64,000 nt of DNA from Patagioenas fasciata (lineage: Eukaryota; Chordata; Aves; Columbiformes; Columbidae): positions 3,114,501 through 3,178,500 of the forward strand of contig NC_092520.1 of the NCBI RefSeq assembly GCF_037038585.1, read 5' to 3'. Of the stretch, positions 1 through 11,363 are shown piece by piece. Within the stretch, counting starts at the first letter, position 1; every line of letters begins with the position of its first letter. Position numbers and translations under genes: made by a program. The notes under the pieces were generated by a model. That model did not search any database, was not told where the DNA came from, and worked only from the letters and a program-made list of their open reading frames with translations.

Positions 1-1935
1 AAACATGGCCTCTGCTAAAGTCCATTGGTTTCCTGGCAGTTTCCAGCTTGGAAATGAGCACGTGTTTTCCTAATGCTGGCTCAGTTGGGCTATCACAGTG
101 TAAAGATCATGCAGCAGTTGGGCTGCTGTAGCTTTTCACGTAAAACCGTTTGCATTTTTAATCATGGTCAGTGACCCTGATTGCAACACTGACACTCATA
201 GATTTTCTTAGCCAGAAAGCATTATATAAAGGAAATGTGCTTACAGAACTAATTAACTCCTTGGCATTGGAATTCAGGGTGTTACTGTTACTACCTTTAT
301 CAATCTATTTTTTTTTCTTTTGGAGCTCCCTTTCAGCTTTGTTACAACTGAATTCATCATTATTACATTGCCATAACATGAATATTTCTGTGCCTGCTGA
401 ACACTAGCCTATCTTACCTGGTATTTATTGGCCTTTCTTATTCAAGCGCAGGAGATGTCCTCCTATGGGCACCCCAGTTTGGGCCTCCCTTATGAATTAG
501 ACTCAGAGAGAAGGAAGCAGACTTTTGACAGATCCACCAGCTATCCTGAGGTGGGATCAGTTTGACACTTGTCACTTAATGCATTTTCCTAGCTTTCTTG
601 GGTACTTTCCACTCCCCGCCAACCATCTGTCTTTACAGTGGTTAATAGTTGACGTTCTTTGCCAGGAAGAGTGGAGGTTTTACACCTCTTGGGCTGCTTA
701 AAAATTCTCTTTACTCCTTCTGAAAGCCAATAACCTCATTAGACTTGCAGATGTGAGCAATTCATGAGTTGCTACCCATCTCTCCACCAGCTCCCAGAAG
801 ACCAAACTTTCTTCATACTTGGGTTGCCAGGAAGCCTTTGGCAGAGGCGACCAAAAATATCCTGTTTTCTTATTAATGAAAAAATCCTCACACCCCATCT
901 GTGCTTTACCTGTTTCTTCCAGTAACTTCAGAACCTGTTTGTGGTTTCACCTGATTTATTTTAGGCTCTTTAAAAAGAAGGAGTAGCACAAAGATGGAGC
1001 AAAAGGGAAACTGTGTTTTGAGGTCTCTCTTGGTGACCCACAGAGATTTATTGCTCAGGAGCTTCCCCCGCGGCAGGAAAAGCTTTGAGCAGAGGTTGTG
1101 TTTTGGCCACTTGGATCAAACCATGAAGCAGAGGCTCTCAGAGCTGTTGCGCTTAAGAAAATTAACTCTTAAACTCCAAAGCAAGCTACATCAATTCTCT
1201 TTGGTCTTTTCCAGCTATGGAAGCCTGGGAAATGTTGGACGTATCTTATTTATCACCTGTTATTTCAGACTGAAGTGACGTTGATCTCCTTTGCGCAGAA
1301 ATCTTCAGTCTACATTATGTCTTGTTTCTCTGATTCTGGAGCTCTATATAGGCAAGACGGCATCCCAGGTAAATGTGTCAAGTGTCCTTGCTACTCTTCT
1401 GTCTATGTCCAGCTTTCTATTAGCTTTTAATTTCTGAGCATGAAGGAGAACTCGTGAACTTGTTGCACTGGTTTTCAGTGAAAAGTCATTTAGGAACCAG
1501 GTGGTCAAGTCTCATGTCATGAGCTAGGTCTCCATTTCTCCCCAAGAAGAATGTGAACTGACCATGGACTGGGTTGTTTGTGCCTTGTCCATCCCTAGTG
1601 GTCTTTGCCAAGGCGAAGAAAGTAGCTTGATCTTTTTCTTAGTTGGTACTTGGTGTTATTGGAAAACCCTATTCCTGTTGCCTTTTGGGGATGTACAGAT
1701 GCAATATGTGATTTAGGTAGAAATTGAACTAATCAGGCAATTATCTTACTAAGCTTGCCACATGTTGTGATCCATCTCCTTGAGGTGATGCTTGTAGAGC
1801 AGGATTCTACCGTGACGTGCTGGTGTGGGTACAACCTGAGTCAGGCAATGTGTGACCGTCACCACTGCCATCCCAAACAAAAATGCAGCACAGTCTTAGT
1901 AGTATTAGAAATATCCATGTAAGTGATGTTAATTG
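1..1935. other. Single-copy non-coding DNA
   Basis: AT-rich sequence with only short chance frames. I see no repeat, exon or RNA gene that I can support. Confidence 0.5.
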
Positions 1936-2215
1936 CTTTCCGGATTGAAAGGCGGAGAGGACCTGTCTCTGAACAGCGTTGACTGTAGCGGATATGGGGT
2001 TTTCGGAGCCGCGCTGAGGTCTTCACTTGCAAGGTTTTCTTGCAAAGGCCAGAGCTTGTGCAGAAAGCGGAGATTGCGTTTGATGATTGCTCTACAAGAA
2101 GTTTGTACAGGTTTTTCCGGTGTCCTGTTCCGCTTCTTCAACCCTTTTTAAAATGCTAGGCACCCAACATGCCCTCAGTTTGTGGAAAATGTGAAGAAGC
2201 TGGATTGCGGAGGGC
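1936..2215. other. Modestly CpG-enriched patch
   Basis: About a dozen CpG dinucleotides occur in 280 bp (for example in tccgga, ggcggag, gccgcgc, tccgct), more than in the flanks. Both strands are open for about 70 codons, with no recognisable protein. It could be a decayed element or a weak regulatory or alternative-promoter patch. It is too small and too sparse to call a CpG island. Confidence 0.25.
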
Positions 2216-2560
2216 GTTAGTATGTACTGTGCTTATTTATTTAGCGAGATTAAAGTCTAAGTTCTTCTTTTGTAATCTCTTTGAAGTGTTTATCTTTTGA
2301 AGTCTGAATTCTCATTAGCTGGAAGTGTGCAACTCCCAAACTACATGCTGTCCTAGTTTCAAAGCATTAATTTTTTTAAAAAAGAAATTTAAGAACAGTA
2401 AACAACAGGTCAGACCCATAGGGGCTGCATGTCAACCAGATCCTGGGTATTTGGGTCATCACTTGCCACTTCATGAATCAAAGTGGCTCTGCAAGCCTGT
2501 CACCCTGGATTAGGATGTAGTAGTAGGGTTTTGGCATCACCATGCATCAGGGAGATAGTA

Positions 2561-2660
2561 ATCATACAACAGTTTGGGTTGGAAGGGACCTTCAAAGCCC
2601 ATCTAATCCAACCCTCCAGCAATGAGCAGGAACATCTTGAACTAGATCAGGATGTTCCTC
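2561..2660 (-). mobile_element. CR1 LINE 3'-end fragment, group A-like
   Basis: It reads on the reverse strand. The tail complement (atcatacaacagtttgggtt) is followed by ggaagggaccttcaaagccc and aatgagcaggaacatcttga. About 100 bp remain before similarity fades. It is more diverged than the other group A copies, so probably older. Confidence 0.75.
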
Positions 2661-4187
2661 TTCAGAGGTGTAAGACTTCTCTGGTAGACCAAGACAAGTC
2701 CTATAGTCATCTCTTTCAAAATTCTTTTTTTTACTGATTTTCCCCTTACTTTCCAGCATTGGAGCAGCAGCATTTGGCTTTTAGGGCAAGGGTGTTTAGC
2801 CAATGTGTACTTTCCTGTCTCAGTTATCATCCAAAAGACTCCATTTACATGCACAAACACACATGGCAAGGAACACGTCTCTCCAGCTTATTTCTGTTGT
2901 TTACCAGGGAAAGTTTTAGATGGTAACTGGCATTTCAACGCATCTGCTGTTTTTATTTGTGCAGGGACTCTTCAGTGTTATCTATATAAAACTGAATGCT
3001 TGGAGCCTTGGAAAAGCGGGTGGGAGACCTCTAACCCAACCCAAATTCCAGAGTAGGGCATAAACAATGTGTTGGAAAGAATAACCCAACCGGGTCATTG
3101 AGTGATCAGGAGTCATCATCACAGTCATTACGTGGGCACCTTCCACCACCAAAATGTATCATCTTAGCACTTGAGGCTGTTTATGGCTTTGGGGTGTTCT
3201 CTTACCATTTCCGCCTTGAAATTAAATCTTGATGTTGCAAATCGAGATGTTCTGGGTCTGGGCCAACAAAATGTGGAAAGTACTGCTCAGTGTGTGTGTG
3301 TACATATAGATTTCCTCCTGGGGGAATGGTTGTAGCAAAAACATCCCTCTGCAAGAGTTGTTCTGTTATTAAACAGATGGGGATATTGTCCCTCTTCCAT
3401 TTCCATTGTCTAACTCGGGGCAAGTGGAATTCCATTACTTTTGCTTGGCAGATTTCAGTATATTAAAGAAAAGTTTGCTATGAAAACCATTAAGAGTCTG
3501 TGAAAGTCACAATGATTTAGATAAGTTTCCTTCTAATGCTTTAAATCATTTCAGTACAGAACTTATTTTTTTTAGAAAGTATCTATGGAAAAATCAGGAT
3601 TTTTCAAGTATAATTAGGGAAACAACTGACAAGACAGCTTAAAAGAACATCAGTAGGGATAACTGGTTATCAGTGATGTTACCACCTAATAGTTATAGGT
3701 AATTATTTGCTTAACAAGGTTATAAGTGTAACTAGCTCAATAGCAATTTTAATAAAAAATGGAGATGTTGAAATGATACAGAGATTCTTGGTAAACAGTG
3801 ATCCCATGAGTCACCCTCAAGAGGAAAAACACTCCTTTTAATGTGGAAATTGGTAGAATCTGTCAAAGCTCTTTTAAAATGGGTTAGCTAAAAAAAATCT
3901 CAAACAGCCTTGGAGTCTATATTTTCTGCATTTATTTGCATTGCAAGTGGGGCAAGATTCCTCAGGCCTGATTTTTGAGAGCTTGAGTGTGTGGACCTGC
4001 TTGGCTTCTGAATGTCCCACTGCTGCGATGGCCTTCTGGCCTCTCCAGGTATAGAGGGAGGACATGGAGGTATGACTGTAATGGCATTTCTCTGCTGTCC
4101 CCCACACTTTCCAGAGAAATCTTCCTCTCCCAAAGCATGGGATATTCCTGATGAGAATCCTCCGCTGTCCATTTGGGTCTTTCCAGC
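2661..4187. other. Single-copy non-coding DNA
   Basis: AT-rich, with no supported gene or repeat. The stretch 4119-4133 (cttcctctcccaaag) resembles the sequence just past the minisatellite at 4463-4479. Confidence 0.45.
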
Positions 4188-4468
4188 CACATCTTGATGG
4201 ATGGAGATGTTGGAGAAGGCCACAAGTGTCATCCACATCTTGACAGATGGAGATGTTGTAGGAGGCCACAAGTGTTCTTTACATCTTGATGGATGGAAAT
4301 CTTGGAGATGGCCACAAGTGTTGTTCACATCTTGATGGGTGGAGATGTTGTAGAAGGCCACAAGTGTTCTTTACATCTTGATGGATGGAGATCTTGGAGA
4401 TGGCCACAGGTGTCTTCCACATTTTGACAGATGGAGATGAGATGTTGTAGAAGGCCACAGGTGTCTTC
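4188..4468. repeat. 46-bp minisatellite, six units
   Basis: Units start at 4188, 4234, 4280, 4326, 4372 and 4418, a spacing of exactly 46 each time. Each unit holds acatcttgatggatggagat, then a variable gttg/cttg, then aggccacaagtgt. Units alternate between gagatgttg and gagatcttgg subtypes, suggesting a higher-order 92-bp arrangement. The last unit has a 5-bp duplication (gagat). Because 46 is not divisible by three, the open antisense frames across it are repeat artefacts. Confidence 0.9.
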
Positions 4469-6647
4469 CTCTCCCCAAATGCCTGGATTTGCACACTCCA
4501 GCCATCTCTTTAGATTTCAGGATTCATAACCATGCATCAAAGCATCCTTGGCTACGTTTTGGTTCTTTTGTGGATGTGCTAATCAAATTTAGAAGCTCTT
4601 AACAGGCTCGAACAAGAAGTCACGCTTATCATAGTGAACCAGCCTAGGATATTTGGAAGAAGGACAGAGGTATCAGGTCAAGGCAAGGCAGACAGGAACC
4701 CGTAGGTCTTATCTCTTCCCTCCAGCTCTTCCAAACCACCTGGGTATTCAAAATAGTGCTGCCGGTGGCATTGCTGCCTGTGTATTAAGCTGCTTGTCTC
4801 TGGACTATTAAAAGATTTGTCCTAAGATGAATGAGATCAGTGTGACCTGTGTGAATCTGGGTTGATAGGAGAACAATAAAAAATTCAACTTGAAGGGGGA
4901 TTATATGGGAGGACTTGGACTGTACCAAGCCTTGTGAGAGGGTTAGATGCTATTAAACCTGCTGTTCCATGGGTGAATTGATGTTATTAACTCAGTGCAC
5001 CTGAGGGCTCTTGCTCTTTCTCTTCCTTTACCTAATTTGATAGCTTCGAGGTGGTTTAACAATTGGTCCTGATTGCTCCATTCCCTTTCCACTCCCAATT
5101 TCTGAGTATTGCTCTAAGGCAACAGGGATGGAGGAGTTAACTCAGAGACAAAAAAAAAAAATCCAAATTTTTAGGCCAGATCTCCCCAGAGAGCTTCCGT
5201 TTTAAATTTGCAACTTGATTTCTCTCTTGCCTTTTTCTTTTCATTCTACAAAGCTGTTTGGAAGGGAATAATGTGTCGCAGGCTGTAATGGATACCCACA
5301 ATCCAGCCTCTCAGGAATGCAATGGGTGCTAATTAGGCATCCTGGAGCCTTCAGAAAATGCTCCTGCTGTATTTGCAGATGGACTCTTCCCTGCTCCCCC
5401 TTTTTGGGCAAGCTAGCTGGCAAACTCGGTTATTCAGCTCTAAGAAGTTTGTAGCCATTGGCAGAGGGTGAATCTTTAAAGTCAAGGTTGCTTGCGTGGG
5501 TTTGTGCTTTCTACTTCGTTATCCCCCCCGCTTCTGGTGCGTGTTGCTGAATTTGAATAATTAATGTATGTTATCTTGCTTCCTGTTTTCATTTCTGTAT
5601 GTAACGCTAACCAGCGGAGGTTTGAATCATTCATAGCCTGCTTTCTCCACCTCAAAGCTGTAGATGTCATGGGAACAGTGACTGTAAGATACGGACTTTC
5701 TGTTTTTCTCTGTTAAATCCGCTTCTGGGAGCAGGAGCAGTAAGTGTTCAGTAGGTGATCTCGGCCAAGCGAGGATCTCTGGACAGATGGTATCAGTGTG
5801 GTTTCTCTCGAGCAGCATCTTGTTTGAGCTTCAGCCTCTTCCTGCATCTCCTGTTACTACTCGGGTGTCTCTGTGTGCGGTGCGGGGGGTGGGTGCTGTA
5901 TTTTGTGTTCTCTGTTGTGGGCTTGTGTGCATCTACTCATGATGTTTATGGAGCAAAGGGAATGATTTTTGGCTTGTAGGTTGTGCCTTGTGCTATTGAA
6001 CTGCATTCAACAATGGCTTTTTTTGAAACTCATGTTGAGTTTCTTCTCTTCATGCTTTTATGACTGGTTTTATAAAGAGGAACCCAAATTGACAGGCTCT
6101 CATAGAATCTACCTGTGCTGGGGATCATGGTGGGAGCTTCCCTTGAAGGGTTATGGAGCCTTCTCAGCTATATTTTCCTTTGCTGATCTTTTCTGAGAAG
6201 AGATAAAAATTATCTATTTTTATCTTCTCAGTTGTTTGTAGTGGATTCTGTTACTTTTAATACCTTCTGGCAGTGCCTTATGGTGATGGTGTTGGAGGAC
6301 AGGAGTGCTTTTGTATCACCTTTCTGCACTAAAAATTCTTGTGTCTCTCTTGAACTCTGCCAGGAGGTTGGTAGATGCTCTTTGGAACTGGACAATTAAC
6401 TCAAAGCTTTTACATCTAGCTTGGCTGTTGGTGTTGTGGCAGGAGAAGGGTTGATTGCTGGTCGCTCTTCATCTCTGAAGTGCACTCCTACCTTACTAAA
6501 ACCAGGCTGTTTGAAAAGGATTTGGTGCCTCCAATACCCCCAGTTGGGATGCAAAGTTCAGGCCTTTAATTGATAGCTTTGGATATACAGTCACAAGAGA
6601 GGTGTTTGTGTCTTGAACAGGTTGAACCGAGGATCTTTTTTTAGGAT
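4469..6647. other. Single-copy non-coding DNA
   Basis: It holds a 12-base A run near 5150-5161 and several short chance frames. The frames at 5755-6196 are hydrophobic and low in complexity. I see no supported exon. Confidence 0.45.
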
Positions 6648-7056
6648 CTGAAGCTGGAACATCTCTGCTGGGAGGACAGGCTGAGACAGTTGGGGTGTTC
6701 AGCTGGAGAACAGAAGCTCCAGGGAGACCTTAGTGTGGCCTTTAAAGGGGCTGAGAAGAAAGATGGGGACAGACTTTTGGAGCAGGGCCTGTTGTGTTAG
6801 GACAAGGGGTAATGGTTTTAAACTGAAGGAGGGGAGATTCAGGCCAGACATAAGGAAGAAATTGTTGCCCTGAGGGTGGTGAGAGCCTGGCCCAGGTTGG
6901 CCAGAGAGGTGGTGGCTGAACCATCCCTGGAGACATCCCAGGCCAGGCTGGATGAGGCTCTGAGCAACCTGAGCTGGTGAAGATGTCCCTGCTCATGGCA
7001 GGGGTGGCACTGGGGGAGCTGGGAAGGTCCCTTCCACCCCAAACTGTTCTGTGATC
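6648..7056 (+). mobile_element. CR1 LINE 3' end, group A, about 410 bp
   Basis: The element starts inside the C-terminal ORF2 region (tctgctgggaggacaggctg) and runs through the 3' UTR to aaactgttctgtgatcttgg. Typical landmarks are ggacaaggggtaatggtttt and catccctggagacatcccag. It is 5'-truncated, as is usual for CR1. Confidence 0.92.
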
Positions 7057-8769
7057 TTGGTGATAGCCCTGAGATGCCCTTCTTGTCCAAATTCACCCTG
7101 TTCCCTTCTCGCATTTATCAGTTGCCTGCTATGAGTTGTGCTGTGAAGGTTCAGCTGGGGACTTAATGATAAGTGCTTGAGCTTCAACTTTGTGAATGGA
7201 ATGATGGATCCATAACATGAGTTATTTTATTTCTATCATATTTCTATTATATTTATTTCTGCTTCCAGGCTCCTGCCACTTTGAATGAATTGGATATTGA
7301 TTTGAAAAGTCAGGGTTTTCCAGCTTTGACACTTTGTGGTTGGTGTACAGTACCTCTTCTCCAGGTGTCTGGGCTGGAGGAAAGTGAGGAGTTTGCCAGG
7401 ATCGTAGGATGATGAAATACTCAAGTGTAGTCCTTGTTTTGGAGTTTGCAATACAATTATTGTAAACTAGCAATTAAAATATGTGGTCAAAGCTTTTAAA
7501 GGTAAAGATGATCTGTCTGTCCTCTTGACTTGCATGACTGAAGGAGGAAAAGGTGGTAATCAGCAGAGATGCTGATTGTGGTTGGATTGATGACCTTTGA
7601 AGGTCCCTTTCAACCCAAACTATTCTATGATTTTCTTGGAGATTAGTTCACAAAGGAGTTCTTGTAGGGACTGTAGCCTGCTAGGTTTTTGTGCTGGTAA
7701 TGTGAGACTCAGCAGTGTTGTTAATACACTGTGCATAATTTTTACATCCTATGTCCTGCAACATTTTTTACATCACTTGCTGATTCACATCTTCAGGGCA
7801 GAGACTATGGCTTTGTCCAAGGCCCTTAAATAGCATCTAACTTCGCATGTCCTTAGCATTTCTGTCCTATTCTATCTGACAGTTGCTTCTGCCCTCGGTG
7901 AGCTGCCAGCACATGGGGAAGGCAGATGGGGGAAATTCACTTTTTGGGGATAATCTTGAAGCAGACAGAAGCTAAAGATAGGAGGCAACTTGTGCAGTGA
8001 CTAATGCCAAGCTTTATAAATAGCTCAAGAAGAGCTGAAATGTGGGCAGGGAGGTGATCTCAAGCACGAGGCCATGGAGGTGGCACAGCAGCGCTTAGGG
8101 GCAGATGAGCTGGGAGAGGATGGAGTGACACGATGAGCAAATAGCTCTCGTTTCAGGCTGGATATGATTGTGCTGCCATCCTGCATATCCTCCCTAGGGG
8201 AAAGAGCAAAACCACGTGGGGAGTCTGGATCAGCTATGAATTGATATGCAAGTCCTGCACATCTCGTGTCCTCCGCCTGGGTCAATGCCTCGAGCAGCAC
8301 CCACAGCATTGGACAAGAACACATTTTGAGTGTCTGCATAAGAGGAAAGCAAAGGTCCTATGGGTTGTGGGCTCTGGAGACAGCCTGGTAATGGTCTGGT
8401 GGGATTTGAAATCACAGCAACTGATTAGCAAAATCTGTTTGCCTCCTGGATGCTGAATCCTCATCAGAGAAAGCCAGGACAGGGCTGTCCTAGACTGTCA
8501 ACATGAAACATAATCTATAAAGGAGGACAGAAGCTGGAAGGTCTGTGCTGCCTGTGTCTTTGTTGACATTTCTAGACTCTGCCACAGTGTTTGCAACATC
8601 TGGAGCATCCCCTTATGTATCAACTATAATTAAAAATACAGTCCATCCCATTCTTGGAGGCTTTCTTCTATGTGACATGGCAATGAAAGGCTCTTAGGTG
8701 GCTAGGCGCTCTCTCTAAGCCCTGCCACATTTTGCTCATGCTGGTGAGGATGTTGCTAGTCATAACTGT
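7057..8769. other. Non-coding DNA around a CR1 tail stub
   Basis: Apart from the stub at 7578-7633 I see no repeat or exon. The frames at 8025-8464 overlap on both strands and match nothing I know. Confidence 0.4.
7578..7633 (+). mobile_element. CR1 tail stub, about 56 bp
   Basis: It consists of ttggattgatgacctttgaa, ggtccctttcaacccaaac and tattctatgatttt. Only the last CR1 bases remain, so the insertion was very strongly 5'-truncated or later cut back. Confidence 0.75.
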
Positions 8770-9330
8770 CATAGAATCACAAGATGGCTGGGGTTGAAGG
8801 GACCTCTGATAACCCAGCCCAACCCACCTGCTGACGCAGGGTCACCAGAGCAGATCACACAGGGTCACGTCCAGGTGGGTTTGAATGTCTCCAAAGAAGG
8901 AGACTGCACACCTGCTCTGGGCAACCTGGGCCAGACTCTGGCACCTCCCAGCAAAGAAGTTCCTGCTCATGTTCAGATGGACTCTCCTGTGTTTCAGTCT
9001 GTGCCCGTTGCCTCTCATCCTGTCATTGGGCACCACTGAACAGAGTCTGCTCCATCCTCTGACACCCACCCTGAAATATTGATCACATTGGTCAAATCCC
9101 TCTCAGCTTCTCTTCTCCAGCTCAACAGGCCCAGCTCCCTCAGCCTTTCCCCATCACAAAGATGCTCCAGACGCCTCAGCATCTTTATGTCCCTCTGCTG
9201 GACTCTTTCCATTAATACCTTGTCCTTCTTGAACTGGAGAACCCAGAACTGGACCCAGTACTCCAGATGTGGCCTCACCAGGGCAGAGTATAGGGGGAGT
9301 ATAATTTCACTCATTGCTTTTTGCAAGACC
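8770..9330 (-). mobile_element. CR1 LINE, group B', about 560 bp with ORF2 C-terminus
   Basis: The 3' end lies at the left (atagaatcacaagatggctg), then gggtcaccagagcagatcac. On the reverse strand the ORF2 C-terminus is readable as LYSALVRPHLEYWVQFW, followed by ERVQQR and RLRELGLLSWRRE, the hallmark end of CR1 reverse transcriptase ORFs. The frame stays open past the element to 9530, giving the 171-codon frame seen here. That extension is not CR1. Confidence 0.92.
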
Positions 9331-9583
9331 TGAGCGCTGGGGATCCTGCATGTGAGGAAATGAAGCATTTCCCCTGGCGAGGGTGCGATTTCCTTACTGC
9401 CCACGTACCATGCACGCTCTGGAAAAGCATCCAAGCACTTTGTTGTTGTGCGGACAGTCAGTGCATTATGAGTGATGCCCAACAGCAGTTGAGCTTGCGA
9501 TGTTGGAGCTCTGGGTGTCCAGTAGTGCACCAGGAACCTGTGGAAAACCCCTGATAGGAGTTATACACAGCTTCTTTAAATAC
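9331..9583. other. Spacer between two CR1 copies in the same orientation
   Basis: About 250 bp with no similarity to the flanking CR1 copies. It is slightly richer in CpG than its surroundings. I see nothing identifiable in it. Confidence 0.4.
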
Positions 9584-10326
9584 AGAGTCACAGAATGTTA
9601 GGCTTTGGAAGGGACCTCAAAAGATCATCTAGTCTAATCCCCCTGCCAGAGCAGGAACACCCAGCTGAGGCTCCACAGGAAGGTGTCCAGGCGGGTTTGA
9701 ATGTCTGCAGAGAAGGAGACTCCACAACCTCCCTGGGCAGCCTGGGCCAGGCTCTGACACCCTCACCAGGAACAAGTTTCTTCTCATATTTAAGCGAAAC
9801 CTTTTGTGTTCCAGTTTGGAACCCATTACCCCTTGTCCTATCATTGCTTGTCACCAAGAAGAACCTGGCTCCATCCTCCTGACACTCACCCTTTATATAT
9901 CTGTAGACATTAATGAGGTCACCCCTCAGTCTCCTCTTCTCCAGCTCCAGAGCCCCAGCTCCCTCAGCCTTTCCTCACACGGGAGATGCTCCACTCCCTT
10001 CAGCATCTTGGTGGCTGCGCTGGACTCTCTGCAGCAGTTCCCTGTCCTTCTGGAGCTGAGGGGCCACAACTGGACACAATATTCCAGGTGTGGTCTCCCC
10101 AGGGCAGAGCAGAGGGGCAGGAGAACCTCTCTGACCTACTGACCACCCCCCTTCTAACCCACCCCAGGTACCATTGGCCTTCCTGGCCACAAGGGCCCAG
10201 TGCTGGCTCGTGGTCATCCTGCTGTCCCCAGGACCCCCAGGTCCCATTCCCTTACACTGCTCTCGTAACAGGTCGCTCCACAACTTATACTGCAACCTGG
10301 GGTTGTTCCTACCCAGATGCATCTGC
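9584..10326 (-). mobile_element. CR1 LINE, group B, about 740 bp
   Basis: The tail complement starts at agagtcacagaatgttaggc. Landmarks include gtctgcagagaaggagactc and cctcacacgggagatgctcc. It extends into ORF2 up to ggttgttcctacccagatgc. Positions 10091-10244 are almost identical, in inverted orientation, to 15766-15917. It lies 0.86 kb before the GDPD5 exon. Confidence 0.93.
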
Positions 10327-11159
10327 TTTGAGGCTCCCATCCCTGAATACTGATTTTATGAATCAGTAAGCACACACTATTATTTGGTCTGTTCTTGATA
10401 TGAATTTCACCAATGACAAAAAGTGAGCATCTGAATATATTTTTAAGAAAAAGCTCTGTGATGCACCAAGCATGTAATTGATGGAGCAGAGTACTTTCTC
10501 TTGAAATAGTGATGTTTGCATGCATGGCATATAGAGAAACTGCATCTGTATCAGGCTGGTCCTTTGGGAGCAAATGGTTTTTGGCAGAGAAGGGACCTTT
10601 TTCCTGGGTAAGGCTGCAACCAGCTCTGCATCGTTCTGAGGGCTCCTCAGAAATGCCTGCAAAGGGAGAGGGTAAAATCTGCTTCTTCCAACATGCACAG
10701 AAGCGTTAGCTCCTCATCTGGGACCATTTTACAGGCTCCAGAGGATGCTCAAGATAAACTGATTTAGCCTGGCTGGGTTTCAGCTTTGCAGAGGTCTCTG
10801 AATCAATTTTAAGGCTGTGCTTATGGAGGGGATGGTTCTTTACATTTCAATCATTTGTAAAAAATCTAATCATCCGGGCTCCAAATAATCTTGTCTACTG
10901 CATGGCTTTTCTTACTGATAACTCCTGTGAATATATTTGCTTTTAGTGCTGTGGGAGAAACTGCACAAGGAAATAAAACTTGCAAACTAATTAAACTTCT
11001 CAGTCTCATTGAGTAACAAACTAGAGATGTTGGCAGGGCTGGGAATAGATCTGATTATCATTCTTACTCTCTTAATAGCCAGAGGACATGGTTAATTATT
11101 CAGTTGCTTGTTAATGCATTGAAATATTGCTCAGCATTTTAAATTGATTTTTCTTTTTG
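10327..11159 (+). other. Intron-like sequence just upstream of the GDPD5 exon
   Basis: AT-rich and free of CR1, becoming pyrimidine-rich toward the acceptor. Several A/T-rich motifs (for example aaataaaacttgcaaactaa near 10970) look slowly evolving, but I cannot test conservation. There is no coding content. Confidence 0.4.
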
Positions 11160-11182
11160 TGTTTTTCCTCTTCTTTCTGCAG
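11160..11182 (+). promoter_or_regulatory. Splice acceptor of the GDPD5 exon
   Basis: A run of pyrimidines (tgtttttcctcttctttctg) leads directly into CAG at 11180-11182. This shows that the exon is not the transcript start and that at least one non-coding exon lies upstream, outside what I can identify. Confidence 0.8.
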
Positions 11183-11357
11183 GGCACTCCCAGGACCTGA
11201 TGGATTTCTGATAGCTCGCTCCTGAGGGGCTGGAAGGAGCATGGTTAAACACCAGCCGCTGCAGTACTACGAGCCACAGCTATGTCTGTCCTGTCTGACG
11301 GGGATCTACGGCTGCCGCTGGAAACGGTACCAGCGGTCACATGATGACACCACCAAG
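11183..11357 (+). CDS. GDPD5: GDPD5 (GDE2) first coding exon, with end of 5' UTR; CDS part 11241-11357
   Basis: The exon follows a strong acceptor (pyrimidine tract, then CAG ending at 11182). It has 58 nt of 5' UTR, then ATG at 11241 and 39 codons to 11357, where AAG is followed by the donor gtgggt in phase 0. The peptide begins MVKHQPLQYYEPQ and continues with CLSC (residues 15-18), GIYGC (Cys25) and WKRYQRSHDD. I recognise this as the cytoplasmic N-terminus of glycerophosphodiester phosphodiesterase domain protein 5. The start is well supported: A at -3, G at +4, and an in-frame TGA at 11223-11225. From family knowledge, GDE2 is a six-pass membrane protein whose extracellular GDPD domain cleaves GPI anchors and drives spinal motor-neuron differentiation in chick. 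Cys25 pairs with a C-terminal cysteine in a disulfide reduced by PRDX1. The transmembrane and catalytic exons were not found in this window. Confidence 0.9.
11200..11211 (+). promoter_or_regulatory. Minimal upstream ORF in the GDPD5 5' UTR
   Basis: ATG GAT TTC TGA lies 17 nt into the exon and ends 29 nt before the main ATG, in a different frame. Its -3 base is C (weak) and its +4 base is G. It is present in mRNA whenever this exon is used, so it could lower or buffer initiation at 11241. Function is inferred. Confidence 0.4.
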
Positions 11358-11363
11358 GTGGGT
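11358..11363 (+). promoter_or_regulatory. Splice donor of the GDPD5 exon
   Basis: AAG|gtgggt is an acceptable donor. It interrupts the reading frame between codons (phase 0) after residue 39, just before the first transmembrane segment expected in GDE2. Confidence 0.8.

Noticed and set aside
4188..4468. CRISPR-like appearance of regularly spaced repeats
   Set aside because: Units abut without unique spacers and the genome is vertebrate; it is a minisatellite.
3874..4494. Overlapping reverse frames of 71-153 codons with repeated HQDV/SIKMW words
   Set aside because: They translate the 46-bp minisatellite in all frames; the period is not a multiple of three, so no repeat protein is encoded.
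9015..9530. 171-codon reverse frame, one of the longest in the window
   Set aside because: Its C-terminal two thirds is the CR1 ORF2 end (LYSALVRP, RLRELGLLS); the rest is an accidental extension. Not a host gene.
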